NCBI RefSeq assembly: GCF_001858025.1
Contig: NZ_LZQD01000007.1
Location: 97,879-161,878 of the forward strand
Length of the DNA: 64,000 nt
Reading direction: 5' to 3'
Origin: Trichormus sp. NMC-1
GTDB taxonomy: Bacteria > Cyanobacteriota > Cyanobacteriia > Cyanobacteriales > Nostocaceae
Part shown: positions 26,875 to 36,794 of the stretch, piece after piece
How the letters are laid out: each line of letters opens with the position of its first letter
How positions within the stretch are numbered: position 1 is the stretch's first letter
Made by a program: the position numbers and the translations under genes
The notes under the pieces: model-generated
The model's database searches: none
The model's input: the letters and a program-made list of their open reading frames with translations, nothing else
What the model was told of the DNA's origin: nothing

Positions 26875-28434
26875 ATGTTTAGTTTTGTAACTTTGCGAGA
26901 ACTCATACAAAATGGGTACTGGAGTCAGATTTACAGACCTTTACATAACTTGGTTGTTCAAAGCCTACTTACCTGTGAGCATAAAAATTTTCTACGGGAA
27001 ACTACACTCATGGCATTCTGGCCGAAAAAGTCAACCACTTCTGATCAAAAAACATCCCACAATCAAAATTTTAAAAATGATAAAAATTTACTAATAAAAA
27101 AGAAAGCAGATATTGACATCAAGAGACTTTACAACGAAAAGAGTGTGACGACATCAGCATTATCGTCGGCAGAGCTATCTGAGCCTACCGAAGCAGGGGA
27201 AAACTTGTATAATCAATTACTAAAAATATCTGTAACCTCTGAATTTTTCCCGCCTGACTATGCTGCAACCGGACAGCTGATAGAAGAACTGGTAAAACAG
27301 CTAGAGCAGCAAGGTGTAAATATTGAAGTATTTACAGGGCAGCCAGGGTATGCATTTTCAACTGATAAGGCTCCGGCAGTTGAACACTCAGGTGGTATAC
27401 GCATTCAACGATCACGCTCTACCCAAGTCTGGTCTGGAAGGATTCGTGGCAAAGCAGTCAATGGTGTCCTCTTCACCTTACGTGCTTTTATCCATTTGGT
27501 AAAAAATTTCCGCAGGCATAATGTATTTCTGCTGACTTCAGCGCCGCCTTTTTTACCCATTGCCGGATATTTAGCTCACCTGTGTTTTAGAGTATCTTAC
27601 GTTTGCTTACTCTATGATCTTTATCCAGATATTGCGATCGCACTGGGAGTAGTATCTAGAAATCACCCTCTTACAGGGTTTTGGCGGGAACTGAACCGTA
27701 AAATTTGGCGAAAATCAAAAGGGATTGTGGTTCTGAGTCCTGATATGAAGGAAAGAATAATCACAATCTGTCCAGATGTAGCGGATAAAGTATCTGTGAT
27801 TCATAGTTGGGGAGATCCTGACTTAATTGTGCCAATGGCAAAAGAAAATAATTGGTTTGCCAAAAAACATAATTTAGTCAATAAATTCACAGTCCTCTAT
27901 TCTGGTAATATGGGCAGGTGTCACGACATAGACACCATTCTAGAAACTGCCAAACAACTACAAGATGAACCTATTCAATTTGTTTGTATTGGCGACGGAG
28001 CAAAACGAGAACGTTTGATCCAAGAAGTCAATCAGTTAGGCCTAACCAATTTCCTATTTTTACCCTATCAGGATAAGCAAGTACTACCTTACTCTCTGAC
28101 AGCTTGCGATCTATCTCTAGTGAGTGTCGAAGCAGGTATGGAAAGCCTCGTTGCCCCTAGCAAGCTTTACCCGGCTTTAGCCACCGGAAGACCAGTAGCA
28201 GTGATTTGTTCAAAGTACTCTTATTTGCGACAACTAATTACTGATGGTAAATGCGGTAAAGCTGTTGAGAATGGAGACAGTTTGGCTCTAGCAGAGTTTA
28301 TTCGTCGGCTGAATAGCGATCGCAAACTAGCAGAACGCATGGGCAAGGCATCACGGCAGTATTTGCAGTCAAACTTTACGCCGCAAATCATCGCTAAACA
28401 ATATCTCAGCGTCCTACGACAGTCTAATTTGTAA
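26875..28434 (+). CDS. family 4 glycosyltransferase with long N-terminal extension
   Basis: 519 residues. The GT-B core starts near residue 118 (ISVTSEFFPPDYAATGQLIE), with FTVLYSGNMGRCHDIDTI at about 335 and the donor-binding SLVAPSKLYPALATGRP near 425. The first 117 residues are polar and low-complexity, which is not usual for the family. The start is uncertain: AAGGAGG lies 16 bases before this ATG, rather far. The ATG at 27010 or an in-frame GTG near 27144 are alternatives. It is the first gene of the polysaccharide locus; donor and acceptor sugars are not readable. Confidence 0.88.
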   Translation: MFSFVTLRELIQNGYWSQIYRPLHNLVVQSLLTCEHKNFLRETTLMAFWPKKSTTSDQKTSHNQNFKNDKNLLIKKKADIDIKRLYNEKSVTTSALSSAELSEPTEAGENLYNQLLKISVTSEFFPPDYAATGQLIEELVKQLEQQGVNIEVFTGQPGYAFSTDKAPAVEHSGGIRIQRSRSTQVWSGRIRGKAVNGVLFTLRAFIHLVKNFRRHNVFLLTSAPPFLPIAGYLAHLCFRVSYVCLLYDLYPDIAIALGVVSRNHPLTGFWRELNRKIWRKSKGIVVLSPDMKERIITICPDVADKVSVIHSWGDPDLIVPMAKENNWFAKKHNLVNKFTVLYSGNMGRCHDIDTILETAKQLQDEPIQFVCIGDGAKRERLIQEVNQLGLTNFLFLPYQDKQVLPYSLTACDLSLVSVEAGMESLVAPSKLYPALATGRPVAVICSKYSYLRQLITDGKCGKAVENGDSLALAEFIRRLNSDRKLAERMGKASRQYLQSNFTPQIIAKQYLSVLRQSNL

Positions 28435-28626
28435 TCAGTTAGCTGCACTATTTATGAGTAATCACCGTTCATGTGCTAAGATGTCACACTGACAAAACTT
28501 AGCTTTTAAAATTGAATACATCAACTTTAAAATTAGGAGTTGGGCTTTGATGGTCTTTTTGATCTCAGTCCCTCCCATGCAACCTTCTTGTGATATTTTT
28601 GTATCAAACTGATGCAGGAGGCCAAA

Positions 28627-29052
28627 GTGCAGAGAAGGTGTGACCGAAATCGGAATCGTTCTAAACGTCGAGCTATCTACTGTCCTGTACATGGCTGCGA
28701 TATGAATAGCATGAGTCAAAAATATGGGCTGTTTGCTGAACGAGCCGGACAACTACAGCAAAGAGGGATGAGACGAAAACAAGCTCTGATGTTAGTAGCA
28801 GCAAAAACCGCAGTTGCTATAGAAGGAGAGTGGTTAGAGGCTTTTTGGTGTGATAACTGCCAAGAAACGAAGTGGTATCACGTTTGTAAGCATCAATCAG
28901 TATATGAGTTGTCATTAGCACCTGCAGAACTTTGGCAGCAGGCAACAGGAGTAATTAATCCACATAGAAATCCTTCTGTAGGAGAGTTTACCTTCAGGCA
29001 ATCCCATGTCATTGGTGGCAACAGTATCAAGGATTTTTGGGTGATCAACTGA
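28627..29052 (+). CDS. Cys/His-rich small protein, possible zinc-binding
   Basis: 141 residues from a GTG at 28627 that has a perfect AGGAGG 5 bases upstream; an ATG at 28612 would place that site inside the gene. A basic start (QRRCDRNRNRSKRRAI) is followed by YCPVHGC and later WCDNCQETKWYHVCKH, which together look like a zinc-ribbon. The C-terminus has no membrane or catalytic motif. No named family was recognised. It sits between a glycosyltransferase and the exporter permease, but nothing ties it to polysaccharide synthesis apart from position. Confidence 0.72.
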   Translation: MQRRCDRNRNRSKRRAIYCPVHGCDMNSMSQKYGLFAERAGQLQQRGMRRKQALMLVAAKTAVAIEGEWLEAFWCDNCQETKWYHVCKHQSVYELSLAPAELWQQATGVINPHRNPSVGEFTFRQSHVIGGNSIKDFWVIN

Positions 29053-29105
29053 GGTAATTTTCAGGCATTTGCATCCTTGTATTTAGATTAGCCTAAATTT
29101 TCGAT

Positions 29106-29942
29106 ATGAAAGACACCATTTCTCCACCAGAATTACTGATTGAAGCAGGGCGGACAGAACAACAATATTGGAGAGACCTCTGGCGCTATCGGGAACTATT
29201 TTATTTCCTAGCATGGCGAGATATTTTAGTCCGGTACAAGCAAACAGCAATCGGCATGGCTTGGGCTTTGATTCGTCCATTTCTAACCATGGTGGTGTTT
29301 ACAGTCGTGTTTGGGCAGTTAGCAAAATTGCCATCCCAGGGTGTACCTTATCCTATCCTTGTCTTTGCCGGAATGTTACCCTGGCAGTTTTTCGGCAATT
29401 CCCTCACGGAGTGCAGCAATAGTTTGATTAGCAATTCAAACCTAATTTCCAAAGTCTATTTTCCTCGCTTGATAGTTCCTACAAGTGCAGTGGTAGTAAG
29501 CTTTGTAGATTTTTTGATTTCAGGAATGATCTTATTGGCGCTCATGGCATGGTACAATTTCGTTCCTAGTTGGCGCATTTTGACTCTACCCTTATTTATT
29601 AGTATTGCTTTTGCCGCTTCCATGGGAGCAGGCTTATGGTTGGCTTCTTTGAATGTCCAGTATCGAGATTTTCGGTATATAGTGCCGTTTATTGTGCAGT
29701 TTGGTCTATATATCTCACCAGTAGGCTTTAGTAGCAGCCTGGTTCCCGAAAAGTGGCGATTTATCTACTCATTAAACCCGATGGTTGGGGTAATTGATGG
29801 TTTTCGCTGGGCAATTTTAGGCGGTGAGTCGCATTTATATTTACCAGGGTTTTTTCTATCCTTTGCACTTGTAATCTCACTCTTATTCAGTGGTGTTTGG
29901 TATTTCCGCAAGATGGAAAAGAAATTTGCCGATGTAATTTAG
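29106..29942 (+). CDS. wzm: polysaccharide ABC exporter permease (Wzm-like)
   Basis: 278 residues of the ABC-2 permease type with about six transmembrane segments. The cytoplasmic YRELFYFLAWRDILVRYKQT start and GMAWALIRPFLTMVVFTVVFG are characteristic of Wzm/TagG/KpsM-like permeases. LNVQYRDFRYIVPFIVQ and YSLNPMVGVIDGFRWAI also fit. With the ATP-binding protein encoded 289 bases downstream it should export a lipid-linked glycan across the inner membrane. The spacing between the two exporter genes is wider than usual. Confidence 0.95.
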   Translation: MKDTISPPELLIEAGRTEQQYWRDLWRYRELFYFLAWRDILVRYKQTAIGMAWALIRPFLTMVVFTVVFGQLAKLPSQGVPYPILVFAGMLPWQFFGNSLTECSNSLISNSNLISKVYFPRLIVPTSAVVVSFVDFLISGMILLALMAWYNFVPSWRILTLPLFISIAFAASMGAGLWLASLNVQYRDFRYIVPFIVQFGLYISPVGFSSSLVPEKWRFIYSLNPMVGVIDGFRWAILGGESHLYLPGFFLSFALVISLLFSGVWYFRKMEKKFADVI

Positions 29943-30231
29943 ATTAGCTGATCAAATTAAAAAGTCATGAGAGCTAATCGTTTATTTCTGAGTTATATCT
30001 CTAATAACAAGATTTTTTGGCTGGTTTATCAGCAATCAGCCTGAGTTAAATGAAGTGTAGCCGCCATTGAGAGCCACAAATTAAATCAAATTCCTGTGTG
30101 ATTGAGACCGTTTGTTTGCTAGAATTTTGCTAGAGAATTTTGTCGTATTTTTTCAGTCCCATTAGCAATGAGGCTGCTTATAGTATCGAAACTTAAAAAA
30201 TACTAAAAACTAGATTACAACTACATTAATA

Positions 30232-31518
30232 ATGAATGATACCGTTATTCGCGTTGAGAACCTAAGTAAAAAATATATTATTGGACACCAAAAACAAGAA
30301 CGCAATACCGCGTTGCGGGATGTGATAGCTAATCAGGTTAAGTCTATTGGTAGTTTAATAAATCCCAAAGCAAAAACAGAAAACCCTCAATTTGAAGAAT
30401 TTTGGGCGCTGAATGATGTTGGGTTTGAGGTTAACCAGGGTGATAGAGTTGGGATTATTGGTCGTAATGGGGCAGGAAAATCAACGCTTTTGAAGATTTT
30501 AAGCCGAATTACTGAACCCACCCAAGGAAGAATCAAAATTAAGGGAAGAGTTGCTAGTTTATTGGAGGTAGGTACTGGTTTTCATGGTGAGTTAACTGGA
30601 AGAGAGAATATCTTTCTCAACGGTGCCATTCTGGGGATGAGTAAGGTAGAAATTAAACGTAAATTTGATGAAATTGTGGCGTTTTCTGAGGTAGAGAAAT
30701 TTCTAGATACGCCAGTGAAGCGTTATTCTTCGGGAATGTATGTAAGACTGGCTTTTGCAGTAGCGGCACATTTAGAACCAGAGATTTTGATTGTAGATGA
30801 GGTTCTAGCAGTGGGAGATGCAGCCTTTCAGCAAAAATGTTTAGGAAAAATGGAAGAAGTCGGAAGAGAAGGCAGAACAGTTTTGTTTGTAAGTCATAAT
30901 ATGGGAACTATTGAAAAACTATGTAATAGAGGGATTTATTTAAAATCAGGGCAGATTAACTGCAACGGGAAAATAGAAAATTGTTTAAACTCCTATTGGC
31001 AAAGCTTAGAAAACAGTGTTTTTTACCAACCTGGCACAATTTTTAAATTAGAAAATAGAGAAAATCTAAATAAATTTTCTATTCTAGAAATTACTCTTTT
31101 AGATGAAAAAGAATCTAATAAAGCAGTCGTCAGAACATGGGATTACTTGCGTATCAGAATTCGGTTCTTTTGCCCTGAAGATATCCCTAAAGGTGGCGTA
31201 GATTTATGTATTCATACATTTTCTGGAAATAAGCTAATGCATTATTCAACTAAACCATTAAGTGGGTTAGATATGTCACTTACAGAAGGAGATTCATACA
31301 CTGATTGCATTATCCCTTGTCTTCCACTAGCATCTGGTAATTATAGACTGAGTGTAGGGTTATCTATCCCCAGAAGTAAGTGGTTGTGTTGGGAAGAAGG
31401 TATAGCCACGTTAGAGGTAAAAGAAAAAGATGTCTATAATTCTCTTGTACCTCCTGATCAGAACAGAACGCCTATAGCCATAGAACATTATTGGGAAATT
31501 CCTGCAACAGTTAAATAA
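30232..31518 (+). CDS. wzt: polysaccharide ABC exporter ATP-binding protein (Wzt-like)
   Basis: 428 residues. ATPase domain: Walker A GRNGAGKST (77-85), signature YSSGM (165-169), Walker B ILIVDE (185-190) and switch H222. The extra C-terminal domain (about 255-428, beta-rich) matches the Wzt carbohydrate-binding module that recognises the glycan's non-reducing-end cap in some O-antigen exporters. That implies a capped glycan, but the cap cannot be read. The stop overlaps the next ATG (TAATG), so the downstream glycosyltransferase is translationally coupled. Confidence 0.96.
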   Translation: MNDTVIRVENLSKKYIIGHQKQERNTALRDVIANQVKSIGSLINPKAKTENPQFEEFWALNDVGFEVNQGDRVGIIGRNGAGKSTLLKILSRITEPTQGRIKIKGRVASLLEVGTGFHGELTGRENIFLNGAILGMSKVEIKRKFDEIVAFSEVEKFLDTPVKRYSSGMYVRLAFAVAAHLEPEILIVDEVLAVGDAAFQQKCLGKMEEVGREGRTVLFVSHNMGTIEKLCNRGIYLKSGQINCNGKIENCLNSYWQSLENSVFYQPGTIFKLENRENLNKFSILEITLLDEKESNKAVVRTWDYLRIRIRFFCPEDIPKGGVDLCIHTFSGNKLMHYSTKPLSGLDMSLTEGDSYTDCIIPCLPLASGNYRLSVGLSIPRSKWLCWEEGIATLEVKEKDVYNSLVPPDQNRTPIAIEHYWEIPATVK

Positions 31519-32561
31519 TGATGACAAATGATCAAACGGTTTATCCTTTAACATCTTTGCCTCAACCAGAAACAGAGCTAAATAATAGCTTAGGGAACAA
31601 AGAAATTCAAATCCCAGAACCAACTCAGGCTAGATCTGAACTTCCTCGAATTAGTATTATTACACCCAGTTATAATCAAGGGCATTTTATTGAACAAACT
31701 ATCCGCTCAATATTATTACAGGGGTATCCCAATTTAGAATATATAATTATTGACGGTGGTAGCACAGATAATACAGTTGAGATTATCAAACAATATGAAC
31801 CCTGGATAACCTATTGGATAAGTGAGCCAGATAATGGTCAAACTCATGCTATTAATAAAGGTATTGCCCAAGCAACTGGGGAAATCATAGCTTATCTAAA
31901 CAGTGATGACTATTATTTACCAGGAACACTGTTTAAAGTTGCTGAATATTTTCGCCAATTTCCTGACACAGACTTACTGCATGGAATTTGTCGTTATGTA
32001 AATGAGGAAGGGGAAAAAATTGGTGAACAATTTGCCAATATACAAACTCTAGCAGAGATTTTAGATTTATGGGATGTATGGTGGAAAAAACGCCAGTTTG
32101 TACAGCCAGAAGTTTTCTGGACAAGACGCATTACTGAAAAAGTTGGCTTCTTTAAAGAAGACCTAAACTATGTGATGGATTATGAATACTGGTGTAGAAT
32201 TTTGCTAGAAAATAGTATCGTTGGCAAAATTGATAGTGAATTATCTTGCTTTAGATTTACTAGTAATCAAAAATCGACTCATAAAACAAAAGTTGCCCAG
32301 GAACTGCTTAAGGTTGTATTTCCTCTGATTTGGAGCGACTCCAACAAATTAAAACTCAAAAGTCGTATGACTTTACAAGGCAAATGGTTGTATCATGTTG
32401 TTCTCGATCAAGAAGTTCAAAAATCATTGAACGCAGGAGAGAAAAAATATTTTCGATTCATAAAAATGTTAATTATCGTCTTTAGGAATCCCCAAATTTT
32501 ATTAGTATCAAACCTTCAAGATAGAATTAAAAGATTTGTATTTCAGTCTAATGAAAGCTAA
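31518..32561 (+). CDS. family 2 glycosyltransferase
   Basis: 347 residues. After a Pro/Glu-rich start of about 40 residues, the GT-A core shows ISIITPSYNQGHFIEQTI, the variant IIIDGGSTDNTVEI, and YLNSDD as the metal-binding DxD-like site. The DYEYWCRILLE region fits the acceptor side. This belongs to the GT2 subgroup with IIDGGS rather than VDDGS. The ATG overlaps the stop of wzt, so it is likely a dedicated enzyme of the exported glycan. Confidence 0.93.
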   Translation: MMTNDQTVYPLTSLPQPETELNNSLGNKEIQIPEPTQARSELPRISIITPSYNQGHFIEQTIRSILLQGYPNLEYIIIDGGSTDNTVEIIKQYEPWITYWISEPDNGQTHAINKGIAQATGEIIAYLNSDDYYLPGTLFKVAEYFRQFPDTDLLHGICRYVNEEGEKIGEQFANIQTLAEILDLWDVWWKKRQFVQPEVFWTRRITEKVGFFKEDLNYVMDYEYWCRILLENSIVGKIDSELSCFRFTSNQKSTHKTKVAQELLKVVFPLIWSDSNKLKLKSRMTLQGKWLYHVVLDQEVQKSLNAGEKKYFRFIKMLIIVFRNPQILLVSNLQDRIKRFVFQSNES

Positions 32562-32632
32562 ATAAAGCAATTATAAAGTAAAAAAGGGTTGCTTAAACAA
32601 GAAACTATATTTTTTAAATTATTTTATAAACC

Positions 32633-33628
32633 ATGAAAATTGCGATTTTTGGATATTACAATGCCCTTAATGCTGGAGATGACCGCATTCAATACTGCAT
32701 TACTAAATTACTTCAAGGTAACAATATTGTTTTTCTACCTCATTATCTATCTCCACCACAAGAATACCTTGAGAGTTTCGATTGGATATTAATTGGTGGA
32801 GGTGGACTGGTATTTGAAAGGGTAGGAATATGGGTTAATATAAAGCAATGGATTACAAGATGTAAGGCTAAAATTGGTGTCTTTGGTTTAGGAGTCAATC
32901 GAGTTTCTCAAGATTTACTACCAGAATTGTTGGCTTTAATCGAAAAATCTGATTTTTTTTATGTGAGAGATGAAATAAGTAAGTCATTGCTCAACCATCA
33001 TCCTAAAGTAGAAGTCCATCCAGATTTAACTTGGTGTTTTCCTTTTCCACCAGTTGAACCAAATACCTCTAGTACCAACAATAAAATTGCTATTAATTTA
33101 GCACCATGTCACTGGAAAGATTTTGAGCCGGAAATGTGGATTAAAGCATTATCTCAATTTCAACTTAATCCTTTTCCTTTGAATTTTAATGTGAATAGAG
33201 ATTTTGATTTACTGGAAAAATACTTAGGAAAAATACCTTTTCAAGAATTTTCATTGCAACCACTAATTGATAGTGAAATACTGGTTGCTAGTAGATATCA
33301 TGCCATCATTTTTGCAATGCAAATGGGAAAACCTTTTATAGCTATCAATTATGATGATAAAGTAGAACGATTACTAAAAGAAAGTAATCTTTCAGACTGT
33401 TGCTTAGAAACTACAGAATATGCTGTTTTAGTAGAAAAAATAAATTTTATCCGTGAAAATCAGGGAGAAATTGAGAAAAAAATAAATGCATTTGCAGCTT
33501 TACAACAAGAACGATCAATATACTTAAAACAAGCTATTCAAAATCATCTTGCAAATAAAGAAAAAAGCGCAAGTAATTCATTTGCTACTTTGAAAGCAAG
33601 TGTCAAAAAAATCCTGATGAGGAGTTGA
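32633..33628 (+). CDS. polysaccharide pyruvyl transferase family protein (1)
   Basis: 331 residues. It begins AIFGYYNALNAGDDRIQYCI and has DWILIGGGGLVFERVGIW and GVFGLGVNRV, as in the PS_pyruv_trans family. The C-terminal SRYHAIIFAMQMGKPFIAI is the conserved H-x-x-x-x-A site. Such enzymes add a pyruvate ketal from phosphoenolpyruvate onto a sugar, giving an acidic glycan. Some family members lack transferase activity and act in other ways, so function is inferred. A second family member lies at 37651. Confidence 0.9.
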   Translation: MKIAIFGYYNALNAGDDRIQYCITKLLQGNNIVFLPHYLSPPQEYLESFDWILIGGGGLVFERVGIWVNIKQWITRCKAKIGVFGLGVNRVSQDLLPELLALIEKSDFFYVRDEISKSLLNHHPKVEVHPDLTWCFPFPPVEPNTSSTNNKIAINLAPCHWKDFEPEMWIKALSQFQLNPFPLNFNVNRDFDLLEKYLGKIPFQEFSLQPLIDSEILVASRYHAIIFAMQMGKPFIAINYDDKVERLLKESNLSDCCLETTEYAVLVEKINFIRENQGEIEKKINAFAALQQERSIYLKQAIQNHLANKEKSASNSFATLKASVKKILMRS

Positions 33629-33635
33629 AAGAGTT

Positions 33636-34538
33636 ATGTCTATTGGTTCAATAATTTATCAGATCCGCAAAAAGTATGAGCATGGACTGCCCACAGCTTA
33701 CTACAGGGATTCAGTTAGAAAAAGTATATTGAGTTCCAAACCGATTACTAACACATCTGATACTAGTTGTGAAATTCATGTTTTTACTTCTGCCAATGAT
33801 TGGCTAAATTTAGTCTGGGCATTAAAGTCTTTTTATCATTTTTCTCAGCGTCATTATGGTTTGTGTATTCATGATGATGGAACTCTGACTGATGAAAATC
33901 TAGCAACTTTGCAGCATCACTTTCCCAATGCTCGCATTATTGACAAAAAACAGGCTGATGAAAAGGTTTTAGCCTCTCTAGCATCCTATCCTCGCTGTTT
34001 AGAGTTTCGCAAAACAAATCTCCTCTCCCCTAAGGTGTTTGACTTTGCTTTATATTTGCAGTGCGATCGCTTATTACTGTTAGATAGCGATATCCTGTTT
34101 TTTACAGCACCTACAGAACTTCTGAACCGCATCGACAATCCAGATTATCAACTAAATACACTCAATGGTGATGTGGAAAGTGCCTACACAGTTGAAGCGG
34201 ATGTAGTGAAAAATCATCTTGGTTTTGATTTGTCCGGGCGAGTAAATTCAGGATTGGGACTAATTCACAAGCGATCGCTTAATTTAGATTGGATAGAAGA
34301 ATTTCTGGCGCTACCAAATATTATTGGACATTTCTGGCGGATTGAGCAAACTATCTATGCTTTATGTAGCTCCAAGTTTGGAGTAGAACTGTTACCACCT
34401 GCTTATGACGTACATTTAGAAGGAGGTATCAACGGTTCTCCATCTCGTCACTATGTCGGCAAAATTCGACACTTAATGTATAGCGAAGGAATTCGCCATT
34501 TAGTGCAGAATGGATTCCTCAAGGATTTACAGCGATGA
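33636..34538 (+). CDS. GT-A-like glycosyltransferase, RHxVG family (1)
   Basis: 300 residues. A GT-A-type layout is suggested by EIHVFTSANDWLNLVWALKSF, LCIHDDG, and LLLLDSDILFF, which supplies a DxD-like DSD. GRVNSGLGLIHKR and the C-terminal RHYVGKIRHLMYSEGI follow. The same C-terminal motif and layout occur in the gene at 45299, so the two are paralogues. I do not recognise a CAZy family; it resembles GT8-like enzymes only in outline. GAGGAG lies before the start and the stop overlaps the next ATG by 4 bases. Confidence 0.8.
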   Translation: MSIGSIIYQIRKKYEHGLPTAYYRDSVRKSILSSKPITNTSDTSCEIHVFTSANDWLNLVWALKSFYHFSQRHYGLCIHDDGTLTDENLATLQHHFPNARIIDKKQADEKVLASLASYPRCLEFRKTNLLSPKVFDFALYLQCDRLLLLDSDILFFTAPTELLNRIDNPDYQLNTLNGDVESAYTVEADVVKNHLGFDLSGRVNSGLGLIHKRSLNLDWIEEFLALPNIIGHFWRIEQTIYALCSSKFGVELLPPAYDVHLEGGINGSPSRHYVGKIRHLMYSEGIRHLVQNGFLKDLQR

Positions 34539-35632
34539 ATTCTGGTAATTCGTCAGATAAAACTTTGAGGGTTTTAATGATGCCAGATTACCGCATTATT
34601 AACCCCTATCAAACACTGTTATCTCAAGCCTTAGAGAATCAAGGAGTAGAAGTTTTATTTCCCTGTGGTTATCGTCGAGTATTTCCGATATACAGAGAAA
34701 TTAAAGCTAGTACAAATAAAATAGATATTTTACATTTACACTGGACAACTCCCTATACCAAGGGGAAAAATCTAGTAATTAGATTGGTCTATACCATCAA
34801 ATTATTAGTTGACATTGTGTTAACTAAATTAGCAGGTGTGAAAGTAGTTTGGACAAATCATGATCACATCGCTCATGATTCTCAGTTCCCATTTCTAGAA
34901 CATTGGCTGAAACAAAATTTGCTCAAACTAGCCGATAAAATTATTGTTCACCATGCTTCATCTGTTCAGGACATTGGGCAAACCTATAAGGTAGAAAGTG
35001 ACAAATTTGAGGTTATTCCTCACGGACACTATCGAGAAGTTTATAGTAGAGCAATTTCTCAAGTTCAAGCCAGAAAAGTTTTAGAAATACCATTATCTGG
35101 ACGTGTTTACCTTAACTTAGGTATGTTACGCCCTTATAAGGGAATTGAAGGCTTACTAAAAGTTTTCGAGGGAAATCAGGAATTTCTAAAAGAAAGTATC
35201 CTATTAATAGCAGGAAAAGCATTAGATCAAGCCTATGGTCAAAAACTCAAAGAACAAGCTGCTAAAATACAGGGAGTTTTCCTTCATGATCAGTTTGTAG
35301 AAGATAGCAAAATACATCTTTTTTTTAGTGCAGCCGATGTCGTAGTTCTGCCTTTTAAAAGTATTTTAACTTCAGGTAGTCTGATTCTGGCAATGTCATA
35401 CAATAAACCAATTATTGCTCCTCGCAGTAAAAGTATTATGGAAACATTGGATAGAGCAGATTGGTTGCTGTATGATCCAGAAGATGAGCAGGGATTATTA
35501 CAGGCTTTGAAAGTTAGTACTCAGCTTGATTTACACAAATTGGGTTATTTAGTTGAGGAGTCATGCGATCGCTTGAGTTGGGAATATATAGGAATACAAA
35601 CTCAAAAATTATATCAAAACCTAATTAATTGA
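34535..35632 (+). CDS. family 4 glycosyltransferase
   Basis: 365 residues with GT-B fold. VLMMPDYRIINPYQTLLSQAL and ILHLHWTTPY mark the N-terminal domain. YLNLGMLRPYKGIEGLL at about 191 and FKSILTSGSLILAMSYNKP at about 275 mark the donor-binding domain; SGS replaces the usual E-x7-E first glutamate region. Coupled to the preceding gene by an ATGA overlap. Sugar specificity is unknown. Confidence 0.9.
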   Translation: MNSGNSSDKTLRVLMMPDYRIINPYQTLLSQALENQGVEVLFPCGYRRVFPIYREIKASTNKIDILHLHWTTPYTKGKNLVIRLVYTIKLLVDIVLTKLAGVKVVWTNHDHIAHDSQFPFLEHWLKQNLLKLADKIIVHHASSVQDIGQTYKVESDKFEVIPHGHYREVYSRAISQVQARKVLEIPLSGRVYLNLGMLRPYKGIEGLLKVFEGNQEFLKESILLIAGKALDQAYGQKLKEQAAKIQGVFLHDQFVEDSKIHLFFSAADVVVLPFKSILTSGSLILAMSYNKPIIAPRSKSIMETLDRADWLLYDPEDEQGLLQALKVSTQLDLHKLGYLVEESCDRLSWEYIGIQTQKLYQNLIN

Positions 35633-35719
35633 TTAATAGCTAAAAATTTACATATTCAAATTTAATGGCTCGATTCAATCAATAGAAATTATGTTTTCAA
35701 ATTAAAACTAAATCAAATT

Positions 35720-36676
35720 ATGCTACCAAAAGTTAGTATTTTAATTCCCTGCTACAATGCAGAACAATGGATTGCACAAGCTATAGAAAGCTGTTTAAAT
35801 CAGAGTTATCCTCACAAAGAAGTAATTGTTGTTGATGATGGCTCTACAGATGGAAGTTTAGAAAAAATTAAAAGTTTTGGTAATTCCATTCACTGGGAAA
35901 CAGGAGAAAATCGCGGGGGGAATGTTGCTCGTAATCGTTTATTAGAACTAAGTACAGGAGAATGGTTACAATATCTAGACGCAGATGATTACTTACTTCC
36001 TACCAAGATTGAACAACAAGTCAAATTTTTGGATCAGGTTCCCAGTATAGATATAATTTACAGTCCCAGTATTTTTGAATATTGGCAAAAAGATATATCT
36101 AAACAAGAAATTTTACCTATTCCTGAACCTCACGATGCCTGGATTTTACTAGCTCGTTGGTACTTACCTCAAACAGGTAGTCCCCTTTGGAGAAAACAGG
36201 CTCTTGTCGATGTGGGAGCGTGGAAAGCTAGTCAATCTTGCTGTCAAGAACATGAATTGTATTTACGACTGTTAAAAGCAGGAAAACAATTTGAGTATTT
36301 TGCCGAATCCGGTTCAGTTTATAGACAATGGAGTGAGTCAACAGTTTGCAAAAAAGATAAATCAAAAAATTATCGTGAACGCTTAAATATTACAGATCAA
36401 CTAGAAGAATTTCTCGAATCTATTGGTGAATTAACAGAGTCAAGACAATTAGCAATTAATCAAGCAAGGTTTGAGTGCGCTCGAATTATTTGGTTATCTA
36501 ATCCAGATTGGGCAAATAAAGTTATTCACCAAATTAAAATGAAGCAAAAAAACTTTATACCTCAAGGTAATTATGCTCCTCAAACTTATAGGTTAACTTA
36601 CAAAATTTTTGGCTTTTCTGTAGCCGAAAAAATGGCAGATTGGAAAAGAAAATTTCAAACCAAATTTATGACATGA
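35720..36676 (+). CDS. family 2 glycosyltransferase
   Basis: 318 residues. VSILIPCYNAEQWIAQAIES, VIVVDDGSTDGSLEKI and YLDADD define the GT-A core; RGGNVARNRLLEL follows the core as usual. CCQEHELYLRLLKAG is the acceptor-side segment. No signal peptide or clear transmembrane anchor. It lies within the plus-strand glycosyltransferase run and has no visible ribosome site. Confidence 0.93.
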   Translation: MLPKVSILIPCYNAEQWIAQAIESCLNQSYPHKEVIVVDDGSTDGSLEKIKSFGNSIHWETGENRGGNVARNRLLELSTGEWLQYLDADDYLLPTKIEQQVKFLDQVPSIDIIYSPSIFEYWQKDISKQEILPIPEPHDAWILLARWYLPQTGSPLWRKQALVDVGAWKASQSCCQEHELYLRLLKAGKQFEYFAESGSVYRQWSESTVCKKDKSKNYRERLNITDQLEEFLESIGELTESRQLAINQARFECARIIWLSNPDWANKVIHQIKMKQKNFIPQGNYAPQTYRLTYKIFGFSVAEKMADWKRKFQTKFMT

Positions 36677-36794
36677 TGGCTAACTGTGAGAAATGACATA
36701 TTTCATTAGAAGATTAAAAGCTTGGCTACCATCCATTCTGTCTTGGCAGAAAATGTGAGGTAAATAAAAAATCAGCATATTTAAAGGATAACTT

